In this document: piece by piece, positions 38,771 through 50,330 of the stretch
Layout of the letters: each line of letters begins with the position of its first letter
How positions within the stretch are numbered: the first letter of the stretch is position 1
Origin: Cytobacillus pseudoceanisediminis
GTDB taxonomy: Bacteria; Bacillota; Bacilli; Bacillales; Cytobacillaceae
Assembly: GCF_023516215.1 (NCBI RefSeq)
Contig: NZ_CP097349.1
Coordinates: forward strand, 4,988,001 to 5,052,000
Reading direction: 5' to 3'
DNA: 64,000 nucleotides
Position numbers and translations under genes: made by a program
The notes under the pieces: generated by a model
What the model was told of the DNA's origin: nothing
Databases searched by the model: none
Seen by the model: only the letters and a program-made list of their open reading frames with translations

Positions 38771-40675
38771 ATGTGTGGTTTTATTGGTTGTGTACATGAA
38801 AAAGCACAAAATTACCGTGACGCAGATAAAGAACAGTTCCAAAATATGAATGATATCATTACCCATCGGGGTCCCGATGATTCAGGATACTATTTTGATG
38901 ACCATATTCAATTCGGCTTCCGCCGGCTGAGCATTATCGATATCGAAAGCGGACACCAGCCGCTGACATACGAGAATGAGCGTTATTGGATTATCTTTAA
39001 TGGTGAAATCTATAACTATGTGGAACTTCGTGAAGAACTTCTCAAAGCTGGATTAAGCTTTGAAACAAGCTCCGATACAGAAGTCATAATTGCCCTTTAC
39101 AGCCATATGAAAGAAAAGGCTGTTGAAAAATTGCGCGGTATGTTTGCGTTTGTCATTTGGGATAAACAGGAACAGTCTCTATATGGAGCCAGAGATCCAT
39201 TTGGGATTAAGCCTTTCTTTTATTACGATAAGGGAGACCGCACGTTCTTTGGATCAGAGAAGAAGAGCATTCTTTTGGCTCTTCAAAATGATGTATTAAA
39301 CTATGACTCCCTCCAGCATTATCTGACCTATCAGTTTGTGCCTGAGCCAAACACGATGTCAGAGGGAATCCATAAGCTTGAGCCTGGCCATTATTTTACT
39401 AAAAAAATTGGTGCTCAAATGGATATTAAGCGATATTGGAAAGCTGCTTTCCATCCAGTGCAGAAGTCAGAAGCTGATTTCACGAAAGAAATTAGAGATG
39501 TTTTGTTCGACTCAGTCAAAATGCATATGCGTGCCGATGTTCCGGTAGGTTCATTTCTTTCAGGCGGAATAGATTCTTCCATCATTGCTTCCATTGCGAA
39601 AGAATTCCATCCTGCTATTAAAACATTCTCCGTCGGGTTTGAACGCAATGGCTTCAGCGAGGTGGATGTAGCGAAAGAAACAGCGGAAAAGCTGGGTGTC
39701 GAAAACATCAGCTACATCATAACTCCTGAGGAATACATGAATGAGATTCCGAGAATCATGTGGCATATGGACGATCCGCTTGCTGACCCGGCTTGTGTGC
39801 CCCTTTATTTTGTAGCAAGAGAAGCACGCAAGCATGTAACGGTTGTACTTTCAGGTGAGGGCGCTGATGAGCTATTTGGCGGCTATAATATTTACCGTGA
39901 ACCACAATCCCTGGAAGTCTTCAATAAAATTCCTGCCATCGGCAAAAAGCTTCTACGCATGATTGCAAACATGATGCCAGAGGGAATGAAGGGGAAAAGC
40001 TTTATCGAACGCGGTGTAACACCAATGGAAGAGCGCTACATTGGAAATGCAAAAATGTTTACAGAGCAAGAGAAGCGCAGCCTGCTTCATGTATATAAAG
40101 ACAGCTTAAATTATACGGATATCACTAAACCGCTATATGAAGAAAGCCGGGGCTATGATCCGGTTGACCGCATGCAGTATATCGATATTCATACGTGGAT
40201 GCGCGGAGACATTCTATTGAAAGCGGACAAAATGACGATGGCTCATTCTCTCGAGCTTCGTGTTCCGTTCCTTGATAAAGAAGTGTTTGAAGTGGCTTCC
40301 AAAATTCCGACCAGCCTGAAAACGGCCAATGGAACTACGAAGTATATTCTTCGCAAAGCTGCTGAAGGAGTCGTTCCAGACCATGTGCTGAACCGCAAGA
40401 AGCTTGGATTCCCTGTGCCAATCCGCCACTGGCTGAAAGACGAGATGAATGAATGGGCGAAAAATATCATTCGTGAAAGCAGCACAGATCATCTAATTAA
40501 TAAAGATTACGTACTGCAGCTGCTAGAAGACCATTGTCAGGATAAAGCGGACAATAGCCGCAAAATCTGGACAGTTCTTATGTTCATGGTTTGGCATCAG
40601 GTATATGTGGAGAAAAAGTATTCTTTTGAGAAAGAGTATTTGTTAAATAAAGACTTGCAGCCGCTTAAAGGCTAA
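38771..40675 (+). CDS. asnB: Asparagine synthase (glutamine-hydrolysing) AsnB
   Basis: AsnB (EC 6.3.5.4). The start must be the ATG at 38771, because the N-terminal glutaminase nucleophile is Cys2 (MCGFIGCVHE); an upstream in-frame opening at 38759 would bury it. Glutaminase residues RRLSIIDIESGHQPL and FNGEIYNY follow, then the synthetase PPi loop SGGIDSS and VVLSGEGADELFGGY. 634 residues. The ribosome site is weak (TAGGTG). Single-gene unit with a strong terminator. Confidence 0.96.
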   Translation: MCGFIGCVHEKAQNYRDADKEQFQNMNDIITHRGPDDSGYYFDDHIQFGFRRLSIIDIESGHQPLTYENERYWIIFNGEIYNYVELREELLKAGLSFETSSDTEVIIALYSHMKEKAVEKLRGMFAFVIWDKQEQSLYGARDPFGIKPFFYYDKGDRTFFGSEKKSILLALQNDVLNYDSLQHYLTYQFVPEPNTMSEGIHKLEPGHYFTKKIGAQMDIKRYWKAAFHPVQKSEADFTKEIRDVLFDSVKMHMRADVPVGSFLSGGIDSSIIASIAKEFHPAIKTFSVGFERNGFSEVDVAKETAEKLGVENISYIITPEEYMNEIPRIMWHMDDPLADPACVPLYFVAREARKHVTVVLSGEGADELFGGYNIYREPQSLEVFNKIPAIGKKLLRMIANMMPEGMKGKSFIERGVTPMEERYIGNAKMFTEQEKRSLLHVYKDSLNYTDITKPLYEESRGYDPVDRMQYIDIHTWMRGDILLKADKMTMAHSLELRVPFLDKEVFEVASKIPTSLKTANGTTKYILRKAAEGVVPDHVLNRKKLGFPVPIRHWLKDEMNEWAKNIIRESSTDHLINKDYVLQLLEDHCQDKADNSRKIWTVLMFMVWHQVYVEKKYSFEKEYLLNKDLQPLKG

Positions 40676-40679
40676 AAAT

Positions 40680-40718
40680 AAAAACGTCCATCAGGTGAAA
40701 ACCTGGTGGACGTTTTTA
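40680..40718 (+). terminator. Terminator of asnB
   Basis: Sixteen-base arms AAAACGTCCATCAGGT / ACCTGGTGGACGTTTT with a GAAA loop. Confidence 0.9.
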
Positions 40719-40744
40719 TTAATTATAAGAATGTATAAATTTTT

Positions 40745-41006
40745 TAAGTCAGATAATTGTCTGGCGCAAGCAGCCTCCCACCTCGAGATCACAAGCTTGT
40801 CTAGCTGAGGCTCCTAGGGACGAAAGATAAGACACTCCCTCACAAAAGGCAAAGGACGTCTTTCCGGAATGCTCGTCTTGTGCTTGAGGCCGCAGGATAA
40901 GGAATGCTTCGTTAGCATAAACATCGCACGACCGAAAACGTTAGGTTTTGGGAGGTCGCGGCGATCTTAGTCTGCGTTCTTTCGTGGGCAAGGCGCTTCC
41001 GCTTTT
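40745..41006. repeat. Dispersed intergenic repeat, element B (long copy)
   Basis: GC-richer, hairpin-forming DNA between convergent asnB and the C39-like gene. It opens AGATAATTGTCTGGCGC and ends GGCAAGGCGCTTCCGCTTTT at the stop codon of the minus-strand gene. The copy at 58025-58145 shares GATAACTGTCTAGCTCC, the ATCGCACG block and the GCGCTTCCGC end. Internal inverted repeats are frequent. No coding frame. Confidence 0.6.
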
Positions 41007-41007
41007 C

Positions 41008-41864
41008 TTATGGGAGATAGGTAATAGCCTGTTTGCCCATCTGCACCCATGCTTTTTCAAAATCGTTTTTGGGTGCTTTTTTATTTTCTCTCCTGTGAGC
41101 GGATCGTTGAAATACAAGTATTCCTGATCATACCCTGTGAGCAGGACTGAATGCTCTTTATAGGTAATCTGTATTTTTCCGCTTGGCGTATGCCAGGTCT
41201 GGAAAAAGTCATCAGAAAGCTGTTTATAGGCTGTGTTGATAATAACCCAGACAGGCCTGCCATCTGACAAATGGATCTTTAAGTCTTCAAAATCGGATCC
41301 GGTAAGGTCTTCAATGGAGCCAGGCATGTACTTTTCCGCAAGCTCTTTTACCGGTTTATGATAAACGCCAAGACCTGGATTATCAAAGGAATACATATCG
41401 CCTATGAATCCGTCATTCGGGTGCCCGAAATAGATTTTTCCGTTTTCTATGCGATAAGGCTCAGGATTTTTCTTTATTTCTTTAGCGAGTGTCATTTTAT
41501 CAGCCTGTATTCCTGCATGCTGAAGGAGCATGGATAAGCTCGTCACCTCGCATCCTCTGGGGAGCTCAGGAAACTGATTGACTGCGGGTGCATCTATAAT
41601 TGTTTCTTCCTTGATCTTTATTACGACAGTGTTGTTTCCAAGGAAAGAGCTGGCTTTCTCAGCAGGTTCAGACAGCCATGATTTAATTTGGTTTACGGCT
41701 GAAGCAGGCTGGCTGCCTGAAAGGTTGTCATAAACAAATGCACCAGAAATCAGGATGAAGACAAGTAAAAACATTGGTGCCGTTTTTAACATTGTTTTTC
41801 TGAATATCACTATTAAAAATAAGAATAGAACAATTGCCGCAATATAAATCTTCAATTTCTTCAC
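41008..41864 (-). CDS. C39-like peptidase domain protein, YvpB family (frameshifted near 3' end)
   Basis: Papain-like C39-type fold: PRGCEVTSLSMLLQHAGI with the Cys, and EHSVLLTGYDQEYLYFNDPLTG with the His and Asn/Asp. Two membrane helices at the N-terminus (about 5-21 and 28-47) suggest a membrane-anchored extracytoplasmic domain. As written the C-terminus drifts into repeat sequence; adding one base to the T6 run at 41077-41082 restores KKAPKNDFEKAWVQMGKQAITYLP and a stop at 41008, about 285 residues. Start uncertain (GTG at 41864, weak site). Confidence 0.8.
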
Positions 41865-41932
41865 CAGCCCATTGGTATTGCCTTATGTTTATTATCGGCT
41901 GTTTTCCCATTCTATAATAGGGGGCAGGTGAG

Positions 41933-42454
41933 TTATTCAGGCTTTTTCTGCAAAGACTTATAGTACTGCCCTTTTTCGGCGTACTCCCTGCTGATCCGTT
42001 CCATATCTTTGATATCTTCTGGTGTCAGCTCGCGGATCACTTTTGCGGGCCTTCCGAATGCAAGTGTATTGGGAGGAATTTTCTTTCCCTGTGGAACAAG
42101 GCTCCCTGCACCAATGAATGCTCCCTCTCCGATTTCAGCCTGATCTAATACAATTGAGCCCATTCCTATTAAAGCCTTTTTGCGGACAATGCAGCTATGA
42201 AGGATTACCTGATGGCCAACTGTCACTTCATCTTCCAATATCAGCGGGTTATTCGGGCTTTGATGCAGGACGGAATTGTCCTGGATATTGACTTTTTTGC
42301 CGATGATTGTTGGTGCTACATCTCCGCGTATAACGGAGTTGAACCAAACGCTGGAATCCTCGCCAATTTCAACATCGCCGGTAATGGTAGTAAAATCTGC
42401 AATAAATGCGGATTCTGCAATTTTAGGTTCTTTATCTTTATATGGATAGATCAT
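41933..42454 (-). CDS. ytoA: Gamma carbonic anhydrase family protein YtoA
   Basis: A left-handed beta-helix hexapeptide protein: repeats such as IAESAFIADFTTITGDVEIGEDSSVWFNSVIRGDV and the His positions in VLHQSPNNPLILEDEVTVGHQVILHSC correspond to zinc ligands of the gamma class. The ATG at 42454 is eight bases after AGGAG; the upstream GTG at 42463 abuts it. 173 residues. Activity as a carbonic anhydrase is unproven for this family in Bacillus. Confidence 0.9.
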   Translation of the reverse strand: MIYPYKDKEPKIAESAFIADFTTITGDVEIGEDSSVWFNSVIRGDVAPTIIGKKVNIQDNSVLHQSPNNPLILEDEVTVGHQVILHSCIVRKKALIGMGSIVLDQAEIGEGAFIGAGSLVPQGKKIPPNTLAFGRPAKVIRELTPEDIKDMERISREYAEKGQYYKSLQKKPE

Positions 42455-42631
42455 GTGAAACACTCCTATATGAAGTTTGATTATTTTGATTTTATCATAA
42501 GAGGCATGATAAACGTTATTTTGGCAAAAAGAATTCCAATTTTACAAAGGGTTGATTCATGAACAATTTCAGCATCTAGGCTATAATATATATACAAAAG
42601 ACAGTACGTAAAAAGGCTGGGAGGATTGACT

Positions 42632-43435
42632 ATGTGGAAATGGGAAACTGAAGGAGATGCAAAGGGCGTTATTGTCATGGTGCATGGGGCAATGGAGCAT
42701 CACCGCCGTTATGGCTGGCTGATTGAAATGTGGCGCTTGGCCGGTTTCCATGTCATTATGGGAGATCTTCCTGGCCAGGGGATGACTTCAAGATCCAGAA
42801 GAGGCCATATTGACTCCTTTGATGAATATATACTTGAAGTTCAGGATTGGGTACATGCTGCCTATGAATTTGAATTGCCGGTCTTTCTTTTAGGGCACAG
42901 CATGGGCGGTCTGATTGCCATTCGCCTGCTGCAGGAGGAAAGGATGAATCTCGCTGGGGTAATTCTGTCCTCCCCATGCTTAGGCTTGGTTCAACAGCCT
43001 TCAAAATTTCTGAACTTCTTATCGCTTGGACTCAATTCTGTGATGCCTGGCCTGAAAATGGATGCCGGATTATCCGTTGACATGGCGACGCGGAATCAGG
43101 ACGTCCTTGATGCTGATTTAAATGATTCTCTTTATGTGACAAAAGTTTCGGTCAGATGGTACAGGGAACTTGTTTCTGCAATAAAGCTTGCCTTTGAGAA
43201 TCTTGATAAGATCCAGGATGTGCCCCTCCTTGTATTACAGGGCGGCGATGATAAGATCGTAAATAAAACAACTGTCAGAGAATGGTTTAACCTTGCGCCC
43301 TTCTCAGAGAAAAGGTTCAAAGAATGGCCTAAATGCTACCATGAAGTCTTTAATGAACCTGAGCGTGAAGAAGTCTTTGAATACGCGAAGGATTTCGTTA
43401 ACAGCCAATTAAAAGCGCTTGGTTATGTGGTTTAA
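42632..43435 (+). CDS. ytpA: YtpA, phospholipase / lysophospholipase family
   Basis: Alpha/beta hydrolase of the monoacylglycerol lipase/lysophospholipase group: MVHGAMEHHRRYGWL, nucleophile GHSMGG, and YHEVFNEPERE with the His. B. subtilis YtpA is linked to production of the lysophospholipid antibiotic bacilysocin. The ATG at 42632 is seven bases after GGGAGG; TTG 42626 is too close. 267 residues. Followed by ytpB as in B. subtilis. Confidence 0.9.
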   Translation: MWKWETEGDAKGVIVMVHGAMEHHRRYGWLIEMWRLAGFHVIMGDLPGQGMTSRSRRGHIDSFDEYILEVQDWVHAAYEFELPVFLLGHSMGGLIAIRLLQEERMNLAGVILSSPCLGLVQQPSKFLNFLSLGLNSVMPGLKMDAGLSVDMATRNQDVLDADLNDSLYVTKVSVRWYRELVSAIKLAFENLDKIQDVPLLVLQGGDDKIVNKTTVREWFNLAPFSEKRFKEWPKCYHEVFNEPEREEVFEYAKDFVNSQLKALGYVV

Positions 43436-43519
43436 GGACGGTGTTTTAATTATGGAGGGGTGCAGCTTAATATAAGAAACTGTTCACCTATCCCTAAGCA
43501 AAAGGAGGTTTATCATGTC

Positions 43520-44614
43520 ATGAGTGTCCCTTCCATGCCAATTAGCTTAATGTCACATGTCTACAGGAAGGTTCTTCCTGCGGTACATAAGGAACTAGCA
43601 TACTGGAAAAGCAGAGCGGAAGCCATTCCTGATCAGGAGTTAAGAAAGCAGGCTCTTGCCAGCATTGAGCATAAAACCTTCCACTGTGAAGGCGGAGCTA
43701 TTATGTCATTAATGGCCAAGGAAAAATATGAACAAGCGGTTAAGTTCATCGTCGCATATCAGACAATCAGTGATTATTTGGACAATCTCTGCGATCGGAG
43801 CACTTCACTTGATCCCCGGGACTTTGCGGCACTGCACGAGTCAATGGAGGATGCCCTCGATACCGATGCAGCAGAAAAAAATTATTATCGGCTGAGAAAT
43901 GAACAGGATGATGGAAACTATCTTGCAGATTTGGCAGGAGTCTGCAGGGAAGTGCTGTCCAGTCTGAGGCATTACAGACATATAAAAAGCCATCTGCTTG
44001 AATTATGCCGATACTATTGTGATCTGCAAATACATAAGCATGTTGTGGTGGAAGAACGAGTTCCCCGTCTGCAGAACTGGTTTGACCAATATCGGTCTGA
44101 TATTCCTGAGATGGAATGGTATGAGTTCTCTGCTTGCTCGGGATCTACTTTGGGGATTTTTTGCCTTGTTTCCTACGCACTGAGAGATGATTTTGAAGCG
44201 GAGCATGCGGTAAATATACGAAATGGTTATTTTCCATACATCCAGGGTCTCCACATTCTTCTTGATTATCTGATTGATCAGGAAGAGGACAAAGCCGGTG
44301 GAGACTTGAATTTTTGCTTTTACTATGAGAACGAAGAAAAACTGTTTTCGAGATTGAAGCATTTTGTTGCCGAAGCAGATAAGCATACTGAAAAGCTGCC
44401 TCATAAACATTTCCATAAACTGATTAATCGCGGCTTGCTCGGGGTTTATCTATCCGATGAGAAGGTCCGGAAGCAGCGGAATGTCAGAAGATTAGCCAAA
44501 AGCATGATCAGAACAGGCGGCATGGTAAGCTTTTTCTTTTATGTGAACGGCAGAGCTTACCGTACTTTGCAGAAGATGATGCCTGCGGGCTTTTCAGGAG
44601 CGATTGAAAAATAA
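43520..44614 (+). CDS. ytpB: Tetraprenyl-beta-curcumene synthase YtpB
   Basis: YtpB (DUF2600) cyclises tetraprenyl diphosphate to tetraprenyl-beta-curcumene in sesquarterpene (baciterpenol) biosynthesis. HKTFHCEGGAIMSLM-type N-terminal sequence and YQTISDYLDNLCDRST are recognisable. ATG at 43520 gives 364 residues starting MSVPSMPISLM; AAAGGAGG lies 11 bases upstream. A two-codon ATG TCA TGA frame at 43515-43523 lies between and its stop overlaps the start. Downstream terminator. Confidence 0.88.
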   Translation: MSVPSMPISLMSHVYRKVLPAVHKELAYWKSRAEAIPDQELRKQALASIEHKTFHCEGGAIMSLMAKEKYEQAVKFIVAYQTISDYLDNLCDRSTSLDPRDFAALHESMEDALDTDAAEKNYYRLRNEQDDGNYLADLAGVCREVLSSLRHYRHIKSHLLELCRYYCDLQIHKHVVVEERVPRLQNWFDQYRSDIPEMEWYEFSACSGSTLGIFCLVSYALRDDFEAEHAVNIRNGYFPYIQGLHILLDYLIDQEEDKAGGDLNFCFYYENEEKLFSRLKHFVAEADKHTEKLPHKHFHKLINRGLLGVYLSDEKVRKQRNVRRLAKSMIRTGGMVSFFFYVNGRAYRTLQKMMPAGFSGAIEK

Positions 44615-44615
44615 T

Positions 44616-44641
44616 AAAAAGCCTGCATTTTTTGCAGGCTT

Positions 44642-44643
<2 letters not shown>
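44616..44643. terminator. Terminator between ytpB and ytqB
   Basis: AGCCTGCA / TGCAGGCT stem with A- and T-runs; also overlaps the restored ytqB stop. Confidence 0.85.
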
Positions 44644-46177
<1,534 letters not shown>

Positions 46178-46380
46178 AATTATCCCTCCTTTTTCAAAGA
46201 GTAATCTATAAGGTAAAAATGAATATGAAGGATTTCATAAAATTAATCTTATCATGACCCAAAACCTTATCCAAGGGGAATTGGCAGGAAATAGAGTGGT
46301 AAGAATTACAGAAAAATGAACAAACTAATTATTGAAGCATGCAAGCTTCTAGACCCATTCTTTAAGGAGGGGAACAGATA

Positions 46381-46644
46381 ATGGCAACCCGTGAATCGAT
46401 GGATACACTCCTGCAGCAGTGTGAGGATGCAATCCGTTTTGCCCAGGAGCAGTTTGAATCAGGCAGGACACAGGAGCATTATAATGATAACGAATACTCC
46501 AATGCTCTTCAATCTTTGGAAGCTGCTTATAATGATATAACCCAGATGGCCCATAGCGCCAACTCCCAGCAGCGGGAACAGCTTCACCGAATGAGACTCC
46601 AGCTGCAGCAGCTCCAAAATCAGATGATAATACTTCCTCATTAA
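46381..46644 (+). CDS. ytzC: YtzC, DUF2524 protein
   Basis: An 87-residue helical protein (MATRESMDTLLQQCEDAIRFA ... QEHYNDNEYSNALQSLEAAYND ... QQREQLHRMRLQLQQLQNQMI) matching DUF2524/YtzC. The latter half is Gln-rich and probably coiled coil. AAGGAGGGG lies upstream of the ATG. Function unknown. The next gene begins 14 bases downstream. Confidence 0.85.
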   Translation: MATRESMDTLLQQCEDAIRFAQEQFESGRTQEHYNDNEYSNALQSLEAAYNDITQMAHSANSQQREQLHRMRLQLQQLQNQMIILPH

Positions 46645-46658
46645 GGAGTGGTCCACAG

Positions 46659-46841
46659 ATGGTAAAAAAGCGCTCAAAACAAAACAATCCGGAACAAAAG
46701 ACCCGCAATGGCGCCAATAGCCAGGACGTTGAACTTGGCCGGGATTTTGATGCGGTAAAGCAGTCGAAAAAGAATTATGAGAAGTCATGCGGCCAGCCTG
46801 TAAAATCAAAATTTCACCCTGAGCCGGAACAATCATCATAA
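46659..46841 (+). CDS. Small hydrophilic protein, 60 aa
   Basis: I do not recognise this product. It has 60 residues, very rich in Lys, Gln, Asn and Glu (MVKKRSKQNNPEQKTRNGANS ... FDAVKQSKKNYEKSCGQPVK), with no hydrophobic segment, and is probably disordered. AAGGAGTGG precedes the ATG by a good distance and a terminator follows, so it is likely expressed with ytzC. Confidence 0.7.
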   Translation: MVKKRSKQNNPEQKTRNGANSQDVELGRDFDAVKQSKKNYEKSCGQPVKSKFHPEPEQSS

Positions 46842-46851
46842 ATAGAATATG

Positions 46852-46888
46852 GAAAGCCCCGATTTTTCAAAATCGGGGCTTTATTTTT
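46852..46888 (+). terminator. Terminator of the ytzC unit
   Basis: AAAGCCCCGATTTT / AAATCGGGGCTTT stem, then T-run. Confidence 0.9.
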
Positions 46889-47103
46889 GTGCCGTTTAAC
46901 GAACTATTCTCAATAGGTGCATTCCTTAAATATCCACATTCAGTTTCAATTATAAAAGAAGAAGTATTCTGTCTATTAAAATCGAATGAAAACCTATTGC
47001 AAGGACAGGAAAAACCAACTAAAATTATTTTGGATTTCGAAATAGTGCCGGGTGGTAATATGCCGGCTGACATAAAAAAATTTTAAAAAAGGGGCGTAAT
47101 TTT
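46889..47103 (+). other. Gap before the MFS gene; possible small ORF
   Basis: An AT-rich gap. A GTG-initiated frame of 65 codons (46889-47086) is open but has no ribosome binding site, overlaps the preceding terminator's T-run and resembles nothing I know. I do not call it a gene. Confidence 0.3.
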
Positions 47104-48284
47104 ATGCCGCGGACCTTATGGCTTTTAATAATTGGGATGGCAGTGAATGTAACCGGATCTTCTTTTTTGTGGCCACTTAATACAATCTACATTCATGACC
47201 ACTTAGGCAAGTCCTTATCGGTTGCCGGCCTGGTTTTGATGGTGAACGCAGCTGCAAGCGTCGCAGGAAATTTAATAGGGGGAAGCCTATATGATAAAAT
47301 AGGCGGCTATCGTTCGATTCTTCTTGGAATTATCATCACGGTAATGGCGCTTCTCGGTTTGACCTTTTGGCACGGCTGGCCTGCATACGTGGTGTTTCTC
47401 ACTATTGTCGGATTTGGGTCTGGCATTGTTTTTCCATCTATGTTTGCGATGGCTGGATCTGTGTGGAAGGAAGGCGGCCGCAAAGCTTTCAATGCCATCT
47501 ATGTGGCTCAGAATGCCGGTGTTGCCATTGGTGCTGCTCTCGGCGGCCTTGTGGCTTCGTACTCTTTTCAGTTGATTTTTCTGGCCAATACTGTCATGTA
47601 TATCGTTTTTTTACTGATCGCTGTTTTTGGATACAGGGGAATAAATACTGCTTCGGGTCAGCAGACCTCCATCCTTCAGGAAAATCGCATGGTTAAAAAT
47701 CATACCAAGCTTTATGCACTGCTCATATTATGTGCAGGCTATTTATTGTGCTGGGTCGGATATGTGCAATGGCAATCAACTATTGCTGCTTACACACAGG
47801 AATTGAATATTTCGTTAAAGCAATACAGCTTGCTGTGGACTATTAATGGAGCCCTGATTGTATTGGGACAGCCGTTTATCAGTGCTTTGGTAAAATGGTT
47901 TAAAACACTTAAGGTTCAGATGGTCGCCGGCATGGTCATATTTATAGGTTCATTTGCTGCTGCAGCAAGTGCCGAGAAATTCTCAGCTTTTATCACAGCC
48001 ATGGTTATACTGACGATTGGCGAAATGCTAATATGGCCAGCGGTTCCGACCATTGCTAACCAGCTTGCCCCTAAAGGGCGGGAAGGTTTTTACCAGGGAA
48101 TCGTAAACAGTACTGCTACAGGCGGAAGGATGATCGGGCCTTTACTGGGGGGATTCTCGTTGACCTTTACGGAATCTCCATGCTGTTTGCTGTATTAATA
48201 GTTCTATTTGTTTTTGCCATTCTGACAACTCTTGTGTATGACCGGAAATTGAAGGAGCCTAAAAAATTGGCGCATGTATCATAA
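47104..48284 (+). CDS. yttB: MFS transporter, YttB-like (frameshifted near 3' end)
   Basis: A major facilitator superfamily permease with 12 predicted helices, resembling drug or metabolite exporters; motif A-like sequence GGSLYDKIGGYRS lies after helix 2. As written it ends at 48198 after GPLLGGF; one G added to the G6 run at 48147-48152 continues it as ILVDLYGISMLFAVLIVLFVFAILTTLVYDRK with a stop at 48284, giving 393 residues. AAAAGGGGCG precedes the ATG. Substrate unknown. Confidence 0.82.
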
Positions 48285-48289
48285 GAAAG

Positions 48290-48320
48290 AAACCTGCAGT
48301 TTTGAGCTGCAGGTTTTTTT
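48290..48320. terminator. Terminator of the MFS gene
   Basis: AACCTGCAG / CTGCAGGTT with seven or eight T; it could also serve the convergent minus-strand gene. Confidence 0.85.
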
Positions 48321-48333
48321 GAAATTTTAGTTC

Positions 48334-48684
48334 TTAACCGGCGCCTTCGAAGTAATTTTCTTTTTGCTTAGCGGCAAATACAACTTCATTGAAGAAGCTT
48401 TTCAAAATCAGCCATCTCGCTGGATAAGAACTGATAAAATCCTCGAGAACCTCTTCTGAATAAAGAAGCAGGACATCCAGATCTGCCTTCTTTTGCTTCA
48501 AATCATACAAAAGGGCATGCGGAATGGTGTAATAGTCATTCAGCTGCCATTGATTTAGTTTCACAGTTAAAATATTATGGTCATCAATATAGGTTTGCAG
48601 CGCCTGTTTTTGCGCCTGAGTGCATTCCTGTTTTGATTTGTTTCCAGATTGCCAATTCGGATTAATCAGATAGATGCCTTTCAT
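48334..48684 (-). CDS. Hypothetical protein, 116 aa
   Basis: Unrecognised soluble protein: MKGIYLINPNWQSGNKSKQECTQAQKQALQTYIDDHNI, then LLYDLKQKKADLDVLLLYSEEVLEDFISSYPARW. The alternating pattern suggests a small alpha/beta fold, loosely like the start of a serine-recombinase resolvase domain, but no catalytic Ser motif is present. The ATG at 48684 follows GGAGGTG correctly; the GTG at 48693 lies inside it. Confidence 0.65.
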   Translation of the reverse strand: MKGIYLINPNWQSGNKSKQECTQAQKQALQTYIDDHNILTVKLNQWQLNDYYTIPHALLYDLKQKKADLDVLLLYSEEVLEDFISSYPARWLILKSFFNEVVFAAKQKENYFEGAG

Positions 48685-48827
48685 CTGAAACACCTCCCAT
48701 GTCTGCTAGTACTAATGTTATGGGCAGTAAAAGCCATAAGAATACCCATTGAAGTGAATTTGTTTTCAGAAAAATATGATAAAATAGTATTCATAAATAG
48801 TAGATTGACCTAAATGAGGGGATTCAA

Positions 48828-50188
48828 ATGAAAAGTGCATTCTTCGATCTGCCTGTGAAGGTTGTCGAAACCATTGTTGAGAACGCCTTTGGATGGCTTG
48901 TAGTTGTGAATAAAGAAGGAACAATTATTTACATTAATAAAAATTATTGTAATTTTCTGGAAACAGAAAGGGAAAAGGCTCTTGGGAAGCATGTGTCCGA
49001 GGTGATTGAAAATTCACGTATGCATATAGTGGCAGAATCAGGAAAGGAAGAAATTGCAGATCTGCAATATATAAGAGGCAACTATATGATAGCAAATCGC
49101 ATCCCCATTTTTTCTGATGGCGAAGTAATTGGCGCTTTCGGGACAGTCTTTTTTAGGGATACAAAGGAATGGATGCAGATGAACAGCCATGTAAAGAGCA
49201 TGCTGACAAAAATCCAGAGCTTTATCCAGGAAATTGATCCAAGTGTTAAATACAGCCTTGATGATATCCTGGGAAACTCGAGCCAGATTCATAGCCTTAA
49301 AGAAAAGGTGAAAATGGTGGCAGCCAGTGATATTTCCGTTTTAATCCGCGGGGAAAGCGGGACTGGAAAAGAACTATTTGCGCACAGCATACATCAGCTC
49401 AGCAACAGGAGCCATCAGCCATTTGTGAAAATTAACTGCGGAGCCATTCCGGAACATCTGCTGGAGTCTGAACTGTTTGGCTACGAAGAAGGTGCGTTTA
49501 CAGGTGCGAAAAAGGGAGGTAAAAGGGGAAATTCCAGCTTGCTGATGGAGGGACTTTATTTTTGGATGAAATTGGAGATATGCCGCTTAATATGCAGGTG
49601 AAGTTATTGCGTGCTCTGCAGGAAGGCGAGATTGAAAGCGTGGGTTCGACTTCTCCGGTTAAAGTAGATGTCCGGATTATCGCTGCAACTAACAGACCGC
49701 TCGAAAAAATGATGGAGGAAAAGCGCTTTAGGGAGGATCTATTCTATCGGATTAATGTGGTGCCGTTCATGATTCCTTCTTTGCGCGACAGGATGGAAGA
49801 TTTATCACTCCTGATCGATAGCTTTATCAAGAAAATAACGAAAAAATCGGGAAAGAGAATAAGTGCAATTGAAGACGAGGTAATAGAAAAGTTTCATCAA
49901 TATAGCTGGCCCGGCAATATTAGAGAGCTTGAAAATGTAATAGAGGCATCCATTCATTTAACAAGCAATGAAAGTATTACTACAGAATCTTTGCCGGATT
50001 ACATGAAAGAATCTGCCGTTTATCCCGTTGGAAAAAAGAACTTGAAGGACATTCTGGAAGAAACAGAAAAGCGGATATTGACTCAAAGCTTGAGCAAATA
50101 TAACCATGATCGATTAGAAGCGGCAAAAGCTCTAGGCATCAGTAAATCTTCTATGTATGAAAAACTAAAGAAATATGGAATTGAATAA
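48828..50188 (+). CDS. PAS-domain sigma-54-dependent transcriptional activator (frameshifted as written)
   Basis: Domains in order: PAS sensor (about residues 12-115), sigma-54 AAA+ domain with Walker A GESGTGKE (175-182), the sigma-54-contacting GAFTGA loop (222-227), and DEIGDMP, and a C-terminal Fis-type helix-turn-helix ([25 protein letters not shown]). The frame breaks at about 49525-49531; one base in the G4 or A3 run restores [21 protein letters not shown] and a 453-residue protein. It most likely controls the -24/-12 promoter just downstream. Ligand of the PAS domain unknown. Confidence 0.9.
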
Positions 50189-50192
50189 AGAT

Positions 50193-50239
50193 AAACAGTC
50201 CAGAAATCCGGAATATGTTCCAGAATTCTGGACTGTTTT
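50193..50239 (+). terminator. Terminator of the activator gene, containing an operator-like palindrome
   Basis: AAACAGTCCAGAA / TTCTGGACTGTTT form a 13-bp stem with T4. The inner palindrome TCCAGAATTCTGGA (50219-50232) also matches the second palindrome at 50331, so this hairpin may double as a binding site. Confidence 0.75.
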
Positions 50240-50330
50240 CATTCTAGTAATTTTATGTACACTTAGTCCTACCCTTAGACGGAATTATCAGAAACTAGTC
50301 TATTATATCTGTGGACTTGTTTCCTTTGCA

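Noticed and set aside
46889..47086. A GTG-started 65-codon frame before the MFS gene
   Set aside because: No ribosome site and no recognisable similarity; could be revisited if conserved in relatives.
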